Assembly: GCA_963169105.1 (NCBI GenBank)
Contig: OY720639.1
Coordinates: forward strand, 123,649,117 to 123,713,116
From: Ceriagrion tenellum
Lineage: Eukaryota > Arthropoda > Insecta > Odonata > Coenagrionidae
Length of the DNA stretch: 64,000 nt
Direction of reading: 5' to 3'
In this document: in pieces, positions 45,007 to 57,700 of the stretch
Position numbering within the stretch: position 1 is the stretch's first letter
Layout: every line of letters starts with the position of its first letter
Position numbers and translations under genes: made by a program
The notes under the pieces: generated by a model
Database searches by the model: none
What the model was told of the DNA's origin: nothing
What the model saw: the letters and a program-made list of their open reading frames with translations, nothing else

Positions 45007-45348
45007 CACTCTCTTTTGTACATAGTTTGACTATTATTTCCAAGACTAATTTTTTTATGTTATCTTCAATTTGTCATTTTCACTTTCTCTTTAATTTGAC
45101 CAACACAATCATTGAAAGTGGGCAATTTCAAGGACCATCATGAGGCATACAGTTTTATCTCCACGAAAGATCCTAAAAAATCCTCATGGATGCTCAGAAT
45201 TTGTTTGAAAAAAAATATCATAGTCCTGTTTCATTTACACCTTGTACATATACTTTTTCATCACATACAATAAATGCAACTTAACTTTAGGGCAATTACC
45301 CTGAATCACAGTAAACTAAATAAATAACACATTGATTGGACAATATGA

Positions 45349-45354
45349 TTTATT
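45349..45354 (-). terminator. polyadenylation signal of the 45.5-59.7 kb gene
   Basis: AATAAA on the minus strand, about 205 bases beyond the stop codon at 45560. It lies in an AT-rich 3' flank, so the predicted 3' UTR is about 0.2 kb. Confidence 0.5.
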
Positions 45355-45559
45355 GTCATGGACATAAAGAATGCAAGAAACAATGTAACAAAATATTTAT
45401 AAGTACCATATGAAGATACAACAAAAGAGATAACACTTTAACATATATATAATATTTATGAAAAGTAAATATAAACACTTCTCTTACTTTACTTAAACTA
45501 AATCAACTTCAAGGCATAAATATATATCTTAAGGATAATGTTAGTTTGTAGTTTCACTT

Positions 45560-45726
45560 TTAAAATAACTTGAACATTGTCGGAGTCTTGGATTTAGTAT
45601 CAAAGGAAAAATTAAAAAGCTCATTTTGCTTTCGCTCTTTAGACTCATTACTCCCATAGCTTGTATTTCCAAAGAGGGATGCTGCTGAAGATTGCTGAGG
45701 GGTTGAAGGAAATCCATAATTGAAAC
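45560..45726 (-). CDS. unknown gene, last coding exon
   Basis: After TCTGTAG, two bases complete a glycine, then FNYGFPSTPQQSSAASLFG. It continues through NELFNFSFDTKSKTPTMFKL and ends F-stop. Phase agreement with exon c and the following AATAAA support a genuine terminal exon. Confidence 0.7.
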
Positions 45727-48700
45727 CTACAGAAAAAAAAATTGCGTAAGATGAACCAACAGAAAGAAGAGATGTAAATAAAATAAGTTTCTTCACACAA
45801 TATAGACATGTTCTGATGACAATTGCTCATGTTTTTTGCGTTTTAGTGATAAATTTATGAGTTTTATGTATTCAATGTTAATATGTTTTTAAAAGATCTG
45901 TTTGTTGGAACAACCTAAAAGAACAACACGGACAGATGTAGATTACCGGGACCCCTGCATAATCCAGACAGGCCTCCGACCATAGGCATAGCCAGGGGGA
46001 GGTAGGGGAGAGTAGCTGCCCCCCTTGACGAGACATTTCATACCAAATCTACTATGTATATGGAGCCAGGCAGGATGATGTCCTGTTCTCCCTCCTTACA
46101 GAAATATACAGCCACTGTCGGGTGTCCTACCTCCCCCTAACATAAATCCTGGCTATGCTCTTGCCTCTGACATTAGTTTGCATCATTTATTAAGGGGTTC
46201 TGAGATGGCATTGCAACCACATAATCCAAAATTACTTCCTGAATCAATTTAGAAGGCTCAGTAGGATGACTTTTCCCTTTTATTGATTGCTGATATATAA
46301 ACTTTCCTATTCATATTTTTTGTAGCAGAAAAAGTAAGTAAACACTGGTATTGAACGTGAATGTGGTATGTGGGTTCTTGAGTAGGCAGTAAACTACAGT
46401 TATTAGCAGACGATGTGGTCATCTACTGAAAATTTTTCAATGACGTGGATTTAAATGTACTAGCTTCATTTGTAAGCAGTGTTAATTTGTGGTGCAAGGA
46501 GTGGTGGCTAGAACTAAATCATAGTAAATGCACCACAGTACACTTCTGAAAGAAGTCATCACAACTATGCCATATCTATGCTGAGGGAGGAGCAAACTTC
46601 AAGTCTTCATATGAAGTTACATATATGTATACTTAGGAATTACCTTAACTTCAGATTCATTGTGGGGAACACACATACAAAACATATATGGCACAGCCAT
46701 AAAGACACAAGGGTTTATCTAGTATAAAATTAGAATGTCCTCGGAAGAAAAAGTGAAAGGGGTGAAAAATTTTGCTCTTTCCATGCAAAATAGATAACCA
46801 TAATAAAAACTGAGCTCCACTCAATACACTCCAAAAATACACTTCACTATTTCACTTCCCAAAACCTTTTCATTAACAACTTTACACAGCTGGTGTCCTA
46901 ACACCCCTTGCCTATGCCAGTATTCCATTGGTACATTGGGCATTCCAGTGGTACATATCAGAGAGCATAAAAGCACAGCCATTGCTGGATGAAACTTTTA
47001 TCCAAAATTTGTAGAAAAATTCAACAGAGGAATTTCTAACATCAATGAAGGCCTGCCACATGAACTGGTAGTTGATAAGTAAAAGGGAAAAGTATCATAA
47101 ACAACTTCATCATTAAAATATCATGCACCTTACTTTTTACATTGCTTTCATCTCAACAGCTAAGACTGTTCATCAGTGTCAAATATTTTTTAATGCACCA
47201 TAATACTTAGCCAACATTATTCTGGGCAAAGATGTCAGATAAGGGACATAGACATCAGTTGTGAATGAGGGAAACTCAACTTGGAGTGGCCTGAAAATGA
47301 GTTACTGCAGCCCTTCACTCAGCCTAGCATCATCTGATTTGGCTCTAGCATTGTACCATTTAATTTTTTTCCACCTGATTCACAACCCCATGAACAAGAA
47401 GCTCAAATTACCCTCATGATGGTATAGCATGCCAAAATCATGGTCAGTTGATAAATATATAAATGTGTGCCGGTGTTTTTCTCTTTCCCCCTTTAGAGGA
47501 TGGCTATTAAGGGCTTCCACAAAGTTAGTGCTTGCACTCTTTCATTCGGCCTAAAAGAAAAAGCTAAATAAAAACAAACTAAGTCTAAACTTTGCCTGTC
47601 GCTTGAAATTGATTGCTGTATATAAACTTGCAAATCATTTTTCACATACATTACTTTAAAACAAATAGCAAGGACTCGAAATTTAAACAAATTCCATATA
47701 ACTGTACACATAAGATTCTCGATGAAAACTGAATAAGATTCGAGGTGCTGTGCCACCTTTTGTAGTCCACTTGTGTAATAAGAACACATTTATTAGCATG
47801 CAACAATTCATTGACTATAATTTTATTTTTGTTAATTAGAGTAATTCAATAATAATAGAATAATTCAATGAAATGGCAATTGCTTATTATGGTCAGTTTT
47901 TCTTTACTTAATGGGATAAAAACAGTTGACAGGCCAATGCGAGAAAAGTTATTTACATCATGAGACTGTAGACCCTCAATAATCCAGGCCATATGGCTCA
48001 ATATGTTTTTAGGATTATCTGAGGATTTCTCAAAAAGAACATTGATGAATTTTTTTAGTTGCCCCTATGTTTCTGATAATTTTAATTCTTTACGTTAAGT
48101 TAAAGGCCTCCCTGAGTGAAAACTAAGGCTTGAGTATGACGATCATTAGTAATATATAATACAGTACTGGCACTCCCAGAGTAATGAGAGTCTCAACTTA
48201 CATATATCTGTGCTTTTGTAAGAGGGAAAACTTTCATTAAATAAATCATTTATTTTTTAATGTGAGCACAAAAAAGTAGAGTGTACAGTGAGTTTTTAAG
48301 TGGTATGGAGAGGAAATTGGGTCATTTTATAGTTCATCTGAGGAATTTTCATTAATATAAATTAAATTTTGTAGAAAAATTGCTGTAAAATCTTTCCAAA
48401 TCTTATACTGTAGTTGTCAATCAATATAGCAATTTACAGTCAGTAAAATAAGTGGTCGAGCTCACGTCACTATGATGTACTTACTTAAAATATGGAGTTG
48501 AACACCCAAATTCTGATCGTCATCTGTTTGTAAACTATTGCCAATAAGGATACCTCACCTATGTAAAGACAATAGGATAAAGTATTCCTATCCTATATAA
48601 AAAAGACATTTTCGTTAGTGACTCAAATTCACTATGTACCACTTCAGTTGGAATCATGAAAGCAGCAGTCAGTTATTATTTACAGTATTTGTATTGTTAC

Positions 48701-51700
48701 TTGAGTAACATTTCCCTCCGAGTCCTCGGCAAGCATTGGGTTTCATTGCCGTCATAATGGCTGAGGTCTAGAGAGGGGTTTGGTATTTCTCGCAGCTACG
48801 TCCAATGCCCATCGGATTGGTGGTTATGCTGCAGGTGGGTCATGCATATGGAGTAGACGGAGGGACCCAAGTAATATGGCCTTCTGCATGCGAGCTGCAA
48901 GTGACTCTGCCTGTGCCACGCAGGACGGAATGAACTTGATGTTCTCCAGCAGCGACTCCTTAACTCCACCGAGCACACCTATGATAAGGACTACCAGTTT
49001 AACAGTGTCCTGGGTACATTAGCCAAAGGTCAAAAAGCAGGTCTTGATATTTCGTCTGTTTCTCCGCCTCCTTTGCATCCATGTTCATTTCAGCCGGGGC
49101 CGAAAACTCAATCACGAACATGGAGCGTGAGAGGCAGTCTAGGAGAACGATATCAGGCTTGGTCGCCTCCAACTGCCTGGTGACTCCACAAAGACTTCCA
49201 AAAAAACAATACCTATGAACGTTGGTGACACCATAAATGAAATCCAAATTCAGAAAATGCAGGCACTCCCTGGGTTATTCAGTACAGTAGAAGGTCATTT
49301 TTATGAGGGCGGCTTATAGCGAGAGGGCCATTAGCGAGATATTATTTGGCCTTTGTTGGTCACAATGTTAAATGCATACTGAGTTTATTGGTTATTACAA
49401 GGGGCCATTTCTGACGGACCGCCATAACGAGTCTGTTTCACCATGATTGTCGTCTGGGTTGCATAACCTGAGGGGGGTCATTTGTCATGCGCAGACTAGG
49501 TCAGGTATACTAAGTTTCGGTAATTCGCGATTACCTTTCACTCGGAATGGAAAAACAAACTTGGACAGACGAACTCCTTTTTTTTTTGAAGGAGTTTTTT
49601 TGTATGGGCTCGTTACATAATAGAGACTCCTGTGTCTTCAAGTGGGAGAATGAGTAGAGTGGGGAGTAGGAAGAAGAATAGTAAAGAATAGGGGTTTTCC
49701 TGCATGCCATTCCAGCAGAAATGGTGACCAGAAGTGCTTCCCAACATTTATAAGGCGTTATTTAGGCATGCTTGATCCTGATCTATTTCCTGAAGTTCGC
49801 TGCTTTATATTAAGAGTGTTACAATGGAAAAGAAAAGAGAGTCATTGGATTTGGCTAAGAAATTGACAACCATTCAGGTGTGTGACAGAAAAAAAACGCC
49901 AATAAAACAGAAATCTGCCGACAAGATGATTTAACTTTGTCTACCCTGTCTATAATTCTAGAAAAGAAAGACAACATTACTGCTGTCTTTAAACTTGGAA
50001 ATTCCACGGGGAGTAGTAAGAAACTACAACTGGCAGAAAATGTTCCATTAGAATCAGTCCAATTTGAATGGTTCGCCCTGTTAAAAATATTGGGAGATCA
50101 TATCAGCAGCACAAAAGCAGAAGCTGAAGAATTTGCACAACGGACAAACATCGAGATTTAATCACTACTGATGACGACTGTTAACTGATTTAAAAGAAGA
50201 TGAATTTCTCTTCCCCATATTAGTGGCTAAAGTACTCATGTGAGTCTCAAGCTCCAGGAATGGATGCCGTGAATATTTTCTGGTGGAAGAAGTTCACTTC
50301 CACCCACCGACGTCTCGCCAGAATCTTCGTCTTTTCTCTCGGGTAGAGAAGCAATTCCACCGTGGCTGACTGAGGGACGCACGGTACTAATACCTAAGAA
50401 GAGAGGCTTGTCCGATCCTAAGAATCAACACTGTATACAAGGCGTTCTCCTCCGTCTTGAGCGACCTTATCCTCCACCAGGTCCAGCCGGTTTGGGAGGA
50501 GGTATATGAGCAGAAGGGCTCAAAGTGTGGATTCGCGGGATGTAAGGACAACCTGCTCATTGATAGATGCATATGCCAGGATGCCATCCAGCGTAAGCGC
50601 AACCTATCAATGTCCTGGGTCGACTACAAGAAGGCATTTGACACCACTTCACATGAGCTCATTACAGCCATGTTGAAGTTGATGAAAGTCCACCCAGAGG
50701 TAGTGTCCTGCATCCAACGTCTGATACCACTCTGGAGAACGCGCTTTGTCCTGACCATAGGCAAGCGGTGTATCTCAACAGAGTTGGTATCATACCACCA
50801 TAGCGTTTTCCAAGGCGATAGCTTGAGCCCCTTGCTGTTCTGCATTTCCCTCCTACCTCTCTCACTAAGGCTGCGACAAGGGAAAGGATATATGTGCGGT
50901 GTGCCAGGTGACAGGAAGCATAAGGTCACACATATATTTTATATGAATAACCTGAAGCTCTAAGCTTCCAATGCAAAAGACCTTTGCGTGGCCCTGGACA
51001 CCATACTGGAGTACAGTGAGGCTATAGGGATGGAGTTTGGATTGGACAAGTGTGCATCCATCCACCTGACGAGAGGAAGATTCTCGGAGAACAAGGAAAA
51101 CATGCACCTCGTTGACGGGAGCGTCATTCGCCACCTCGAGGGCAATGACAGCTAAAATATAGCTAGGCGTACCCCAAAGCCGAATGCAGGAGGTTGCAGC
51201 AGTGAAAGAAAGAGTCACCGCCAAGTACAGACAGACTCTCAGGAAAATATGGAGTTCTGGGCTGTCTGGCAAGAACAAGGTTCTTGCCACGAACATGTTT
51301 GCAGTTCCCACACTGCTGTACACCTTTGGATGCATGAAATGGAACATCAATGAGTTGCAGTACCTCGACAGGGGAACGAGGAAGATGATGACCATCTGCA
51401 GAAGTCTTCATCCAAAATCTTCCGTTGCCAGACTTTATCTCCCTCGAAGTGTAGGTGGTAGAGGTCTGTTGTGCCTGGAGTGTCTCCACAACAGAGATGT
51501 CCTTGGATCAGCATGCCGAGTGCTCTAAAGACCTTATGAGACTGAGCAGAGACCCCCTGCTCAGTCTCGTAAGAGACCACAAAGATGCCGGAGTAGGGGT
51601 GTTTCTCTTCCAGGCGGCGGATGAAACCGGTATGGACTTTGACCCAAAATCAGACGATAGCGATGATGGCAAGTCCATCTTGTCGTTGAAGGCAGACGTC

Positions 51701-54700
51701 CTGAAGCTTGAAATTAAAAAGGCCGAGCAGAATGCCTTGCTCAAGACACACCGATAAGCCCATGCATGGATGTTTCTATCGAAACATGGAGAAGCATGGG
51801 CTATCGAAGGAGCTGACATTTGCCTTCCTCCGCTCTGCTGGTCTAAAGTCAGAGATCAAGGGTTTCGTCCTCACATGCCAAGATGGTGTCATAAACACAC
51901 TTGTGTACTGCCACATTATATTCAAGACGGAGGTTGCAGACACGAGGTGTAGGGCATGTCGAGCCCAGCCAAAGACTTTGAGCCACCTTCCCTCCGACTG
52001 TAGCTATTACACCAAGTCAGCGTACATTGCTAGGCACAATGCGGCCCTGCGGGTGTTATATTTCCATCTTCAACACCATTTTGGCATCGACGATACTCCT
52101 GTGCTGCTGTATGCCCCCGGAGATATTGAGTCCGTCGTGGAGAACAGGAAATGCACCATCTGGTGGAATTACTCCTTTTCTACCACCAGGCAGTTGGAGG
52201 CGACCAAGCCTGATATCGTTCTCCTAGACTGCCTCTCACGCTCCATGTTCGTGATTGAGTTTTCGGCCCCGGCTGAAATGAACATGGATGCAAAGGAGGC
52301 GGAGAAACAGACGAAATATCAAGACCTGCTTTTTGACCTTTGGCTAATGTACCCAGGACACTGTTAAACTGGTAGTCCTTATCATAGGTGTGCTCGGTGG
52401 AGTTAAGGAGTCGCTGCTGGAGAACATCAAGTTCATTCCGTCCTGCGTGGCACAGGCAGAGTCACTTGCAGCTCGCATGCAGAAGGCCATATTACTTGGG
52501 TCCCTCCGTCTACTCCATATGCATGACCCACCTGCAGCATAACCACCAATCCGATGGGCATTGGACGTAGCTGCGAGAAATACCAAACCCCTCTCTAGAC
52601 CTCAGCCATTATGACGGCAATGAAACCCAATGCTTGCCGAGGACTCGGAGGGAAATGTTACTCAAGTAACAATACAAATACTGTAAATAATAACTGACTG
52701 CTGCTTTCATGATTCCAACTGAAGTGGTACATAGTGAATTTGAGTCACTAACGAAAATGTCTTTTTTATATAGGATAGGAATACTTTATCCTATTGTCTT
52801 TACATAGGTGAGGTATCCTTATTGGCAATAGTTTACAAACAGATGACGATCAGAATTTGGGTGTTCAACTCCATATTTTAAGTAAGTACATCATAGTGAC
52901 GTGAGCTCGACCACTTATTTTACTGACTGTAAATTGCTATATTGATTGACAACTACAGTATAAGATTTGGAAAGATTTTACAGCAATTTTTCTACAAAAT
53001 TTAATTTATATTAATGAAAATTCCTCAGATGAACTATAAAATGACCCAATTTCCTCTCCATACCACTTAAAAACTCACTGTACACTCTACTTTTTTGTGC
53101 TCACATTAAAAAATAAATGATTTATTTAATGAAAGTTTTCCCTCTTACAAAAGCACAGATATATGTAAGTTGAGACTCTCATTACTCTGGGAGTGCCAGT
53201 ACTGTATTATATATTACTAATGATCGTCATACTCAAGCCTTAGTTTTCACTCAGGGAGGCCTTTAACTTAACGTAAAGAATTAAAATTATCAGAAACATA
53301 GGGGCAACTAAAAAAATTCATCAATGTTCTTTTTGAGAAATCCTCAGATAATCCTAAAAACATATTGAGCCATATGGCCTGGATTATTGAGGGTCTACAG
53401 TATTATGATTAAATGTTTTCAATGAACATGGGCTTATTTCATCAACCTACCTGACTTCTCAGCACCAGAACCAAAGAGGTTAGCATGACTTTGACCTCCT
53501 GGAATAAACTGCGGACTTTTATCAGTTGGAGAAGGCCCAGGGGAGAAAGATTGGTAGGCATCTTGATAATCAATTGAATCAGCATAACTCACTTGGCTGT
53601 AGTTCATAGGTGATCCATCTATGGTAAAGATGTATATTTAATTACAAAATAAAATACTATGGACTTCTCAAAAACTTTTTTATTTTTCTTAGTCTTAACA
53701 CTGCATTTAATGATATACAAAAGTTTATATGCAAAAGTGAAAGAATATGAGAGCATTTAGCATATACGGAGGGTGATTTGGAGGAAGGTTAGGTTAGGTG
53801 AAGACATCAGGATAAAAATATCTAGCCAAGAAGCAGCAAAGCTTTCAACAAAGAAGTACATTTTCTTTTGACACTGGTGAAAAAGCATGGAAGTGAAAAT
53901 TTTGCTATTCAACATAACGGTGTTATCAATACACCAGGAAAACACAGGTATAATTGACCTCTTGCTGAGCAACGGCAAGCACATTATCAGTCCATGAGAT
54001 GATTGGTGTCATCAGCAAGCATAATTATTTCACCATTACTGACATGGGTAGGATGTTAATAATCAACAAGAAAAGTAGGAAGGAAGGAATTCAATAAAAT
54101 CAATCTTTAAAGATATAAGTTATTAATCAGATATATAATGCTAATTTTTGCTCTAATGGATGGACTTGCATTGAAATATATGCAGGTTAATGAATAATGA
54201 TAATAATAATTTAGGGTACAAAAGCGGAAAACCAGCCTCCTCATGGCGTACCTGGTAATGGCTCTGCCGGCCAATGTTGGACGTCTGCATGTGGGGCTAA
54301 CCACCCCACATACAGAATAACTGGTTCCAAGAAAGTCAACCAGAAATGCCACCCACAACTCTCTGGGATGGGGGCCTCAGTGGAGTTGGCTGTGGCAATG
54401 ACAGCAACACCAAGCTCGTATGGAGTGGACAGAATCCCTAAGGGGGTGACCTCCTCGCATGCAATGCTGCCAGCGAGCCCAATTGCAGAGGGTACATGGC
54501 AAGGATGTACTCTTTGTGGTGAGAGATGCATCCTGAACATAACCACCAGTTGCCGCAGAATCTGCATGACTATGCCAACCACTTGCGAAAAGGTAACTAC
54601 CCAACAACTGCTCGTTCAAAGAAATACACAACTGGCCAGACCACCCTCCCCAATGCAAGCAGTCTCTCCACCGGCTATTTTGACAGTCATGGCAACGTCA

Positions 54701-57700
54701 GTACTCCCAACTTGTAGGGAGGAAGCAGGTCAGGCCGACTCTGAACTCCGAATGTGGTTGAAGATTGAAATCACCTATGATGTAGGACAGGCCAGGCAAA
54801 GAGATATACATCATAAGACGAAATCCTTATGGAGACGTTGGACCTCTGGATGGCCAGCTGCGTGGTCTATGCTGCTGCCAAAATAATGGCTCACTCCCAA
54901 AAGCCCACCTCTTGGGAGGACAAAGTGGCAAAACGGCTGGAACAGTTTGAGGCCAAGATCATGCTGGCCAGATGGCAGGCCTCGAAGATTCAGTGTGTGA
55001 TAGAATACATCACATCTGGGTGGGCTTTTACACCCATAGCCTGGCACATAGCACACAGCCTCAGATTTCACCATCACACCCTGTATAAAAACATGCTGCT
55101 TACCACTAAGCAACATGTGATTGATAGAGTTCGGGCACTTGCCAAGGCCCGGAAAAAACTCCTCAAGAGGAGTAAGGCCATGGGAGAGAACTCAACCTTC
55201 CTTCTTCACCCATCCCATCTCTTTCGATCACCTCAGTCTGTAGTCAAATCTCTGCCACCTGTCCAAGAGGTTGAACGTTTCTGGAAGGATATCTATGAAA
55301 CGTCAAAGCCATTCAACAGAGACATTTCAGCCATACGCCTCTTCAAAAAATTTTGTGAGCGCCACCTACATGATGTGGAAGGACCTCCTTTCAGTCACAG
55401 AGAGTGACGTGAAGAAGGCTTTCTCTGGCTAGAAGAATTTCTCGGCTCCAGGAATGGATGCCGTGAATAACTTCGGGTGGAAGAAGTTCACTTCCACCCA
55501 CCAGCATCTTGCCAGTATCTTAATGTCCTTTCTCTCGGGTAGAGAAGCAATACCACTGTGGCTGACTGAGGGATGCATGGTTCTAATACCTAAGAAGGGA
55601 GACTGGCCTGAACCTAAGAACTATAACCTGCCTCAACATTGAACACAAGGCTTTCACCTCCATCTTGAGTAACCTTCTTCTCCACAATGTCCAGCCAGTT
55701 TGGGAGGAGGTGTACGAGCAGAGGGACGCAAAGCACGGAATCGCTGGATGTACAACCTGCTCGTTGATAGATTCATATTCCAGGATGCCATCCAGCATAA
55801 GTGTAACCTATCAATGTCCTGGGTCGACTACAAGAAGGCATTTGACACCACTTCACATGAGCTCATTACAGCCATGTTGAAGTTGATGAAAGTCCACCCA
55901 GAGGTAGTGTCCTGCATCCAATGCCTGTTACCACTTTGGAAAATGTGCTTCGTCCTGACTGCAGGCAAGCGGTCGGTTTCGACAGATTTGGTAACATACC
56001 ACCGTGGCATTTACCAAGGCGAATACTTGAGCCCCTTGCTGTTCTGAATTTTCCTCCTACCTCTATTGTTAAGGCTACAACAAGGGAAAGGATACATGTG
56101 CGGTGTACCAGGTGACAGGAAGCATAAGGTCACCCATATATTTTATATGGATGACCTGAAGCTCTATGCTTCCAATGCAAAAGACCTCCGCATGGCCCAG
56201 GGCACCATACTGGAGTAGAGGCTGTAGGGATGGAGTTAGGATTGGGCAAGTGTGTATCCATCCACCTGGCGAGAGGAAGATTTTCGGAGAACAAGGAAGA
56301 CGTGCAGCTCCTTGACGGGAGCATCATGTGCCACCTTGAGGGCGATGAAAGCTACAAATACCTAAGCGTTCCCCCAAAGCCGAATGCATGAGATCACAGC
56401 AATGAAGGAAAGAGTCACCGCTAAGTATAGACAGACTCTCAGGAAAATCCGGAGTTCTGAGCTGTCTGGCAAGAACTAGTTTCTTGCCACGAACATGTTT
56501 GCAGTTCCCACACTGCTGTACACCTTCGGATACATGAAATGGAACGTCAACGAGTTGCAGACCCTTGATAGGGGAACAAGGAAGATGATGACCATCTACA
56601 GAATACTTCATCTGAAATCTTCCGTCTTCCGACTGTATATCCCTTGAAGTGTAGGTGGTAGAGGTCTGTTGAGCCTGGAGTGCCTCCACAACAGAGTTGT
56701 CCTGAGCACAGCATACAGAGTGCTCAAAAGCAGAGACCCCTTGCTCAGTCTCGTAAGAAAACTCAAAAGTGCCGGAGTACCGGGGTTTTTTCCTTGCATG
56801 CTAGGATGGTTTCATTAACACACTCGTGTGCTGCCGCATTATATTCAAGACGGAGGTTGTGGACACAAGATGCAGGGCATGCCAAGACCAGCCGGAGATT
56901 TTGAGCGCCTTCTCTCCGGCTGTAATTATTATGCCAAATCAGCGTGTATTGCTAGGCACAATGGGGCCCTGTGGGTGTTATATTCTCATCAACGACCCCA
57001 CTTTGCATCGAAAATACTCCTGCACTGCCCTATGCCCCTGAAGATATTGGGTCCATTCTGGAGAACGATAAATGCACTATCTTGTGGAATTACTCCTTTT
57101 TTACCACCAGGCAGTTGGAGGCGACCTAGCCTGATATCGTTCTCCTAGACCACCTCTCACACTCCATGCTTGTGATTGAGTTTTCGGCCCCGGCTGAAAC
57201 AAACATGGACGCAAAGGAGGCAGAGAAACAGACGTAATATCAAGACCTGCTTTTTGACCTTCGGCAAATGTACCCAGGACACTCTGTTAAACTGGTAGTC
57301 CTCATCATAGGTGTGCTCGGTGGAGTTAAGGCGTCGCTGCTGGAGAACATCAAGTTCATTCCGTCCTGCGTGGCACAGGCAGAGTCACTTGCAGCTCGCA
57401 TGCAGAAGGCCATATTACTTGGGTCCCTCCGTCTACTCCGTATGCACGACCCAACTGTAGTGTAACCACCAATCTGATGGGCGTCGGACGTGGCTGCGAG
57501 AAATACCAAACCCCTCTCTAGTCCTCAGCCATTATGACGGCAATGAAACCCGATGCTTGCCGAGGACTCGGAGGGGAATGTTACTTATGTAATGATAATA
57601 TATAATAATTTTTATTGATCGTTCAGCCAACATTATGTATAATACACAGATTCTTTTGTTTTACACTGCTTTACAACTGTAAGGCAAGACATCTATTTTT

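Noticed and set aside
48780..49022. 80-codon plus-strand frame, repeated at 52344-52586 on the minus strand
   Set aside because: Antisense shadow of the R4-like endonuclease region. It appears twice only because of the inverted repeat.
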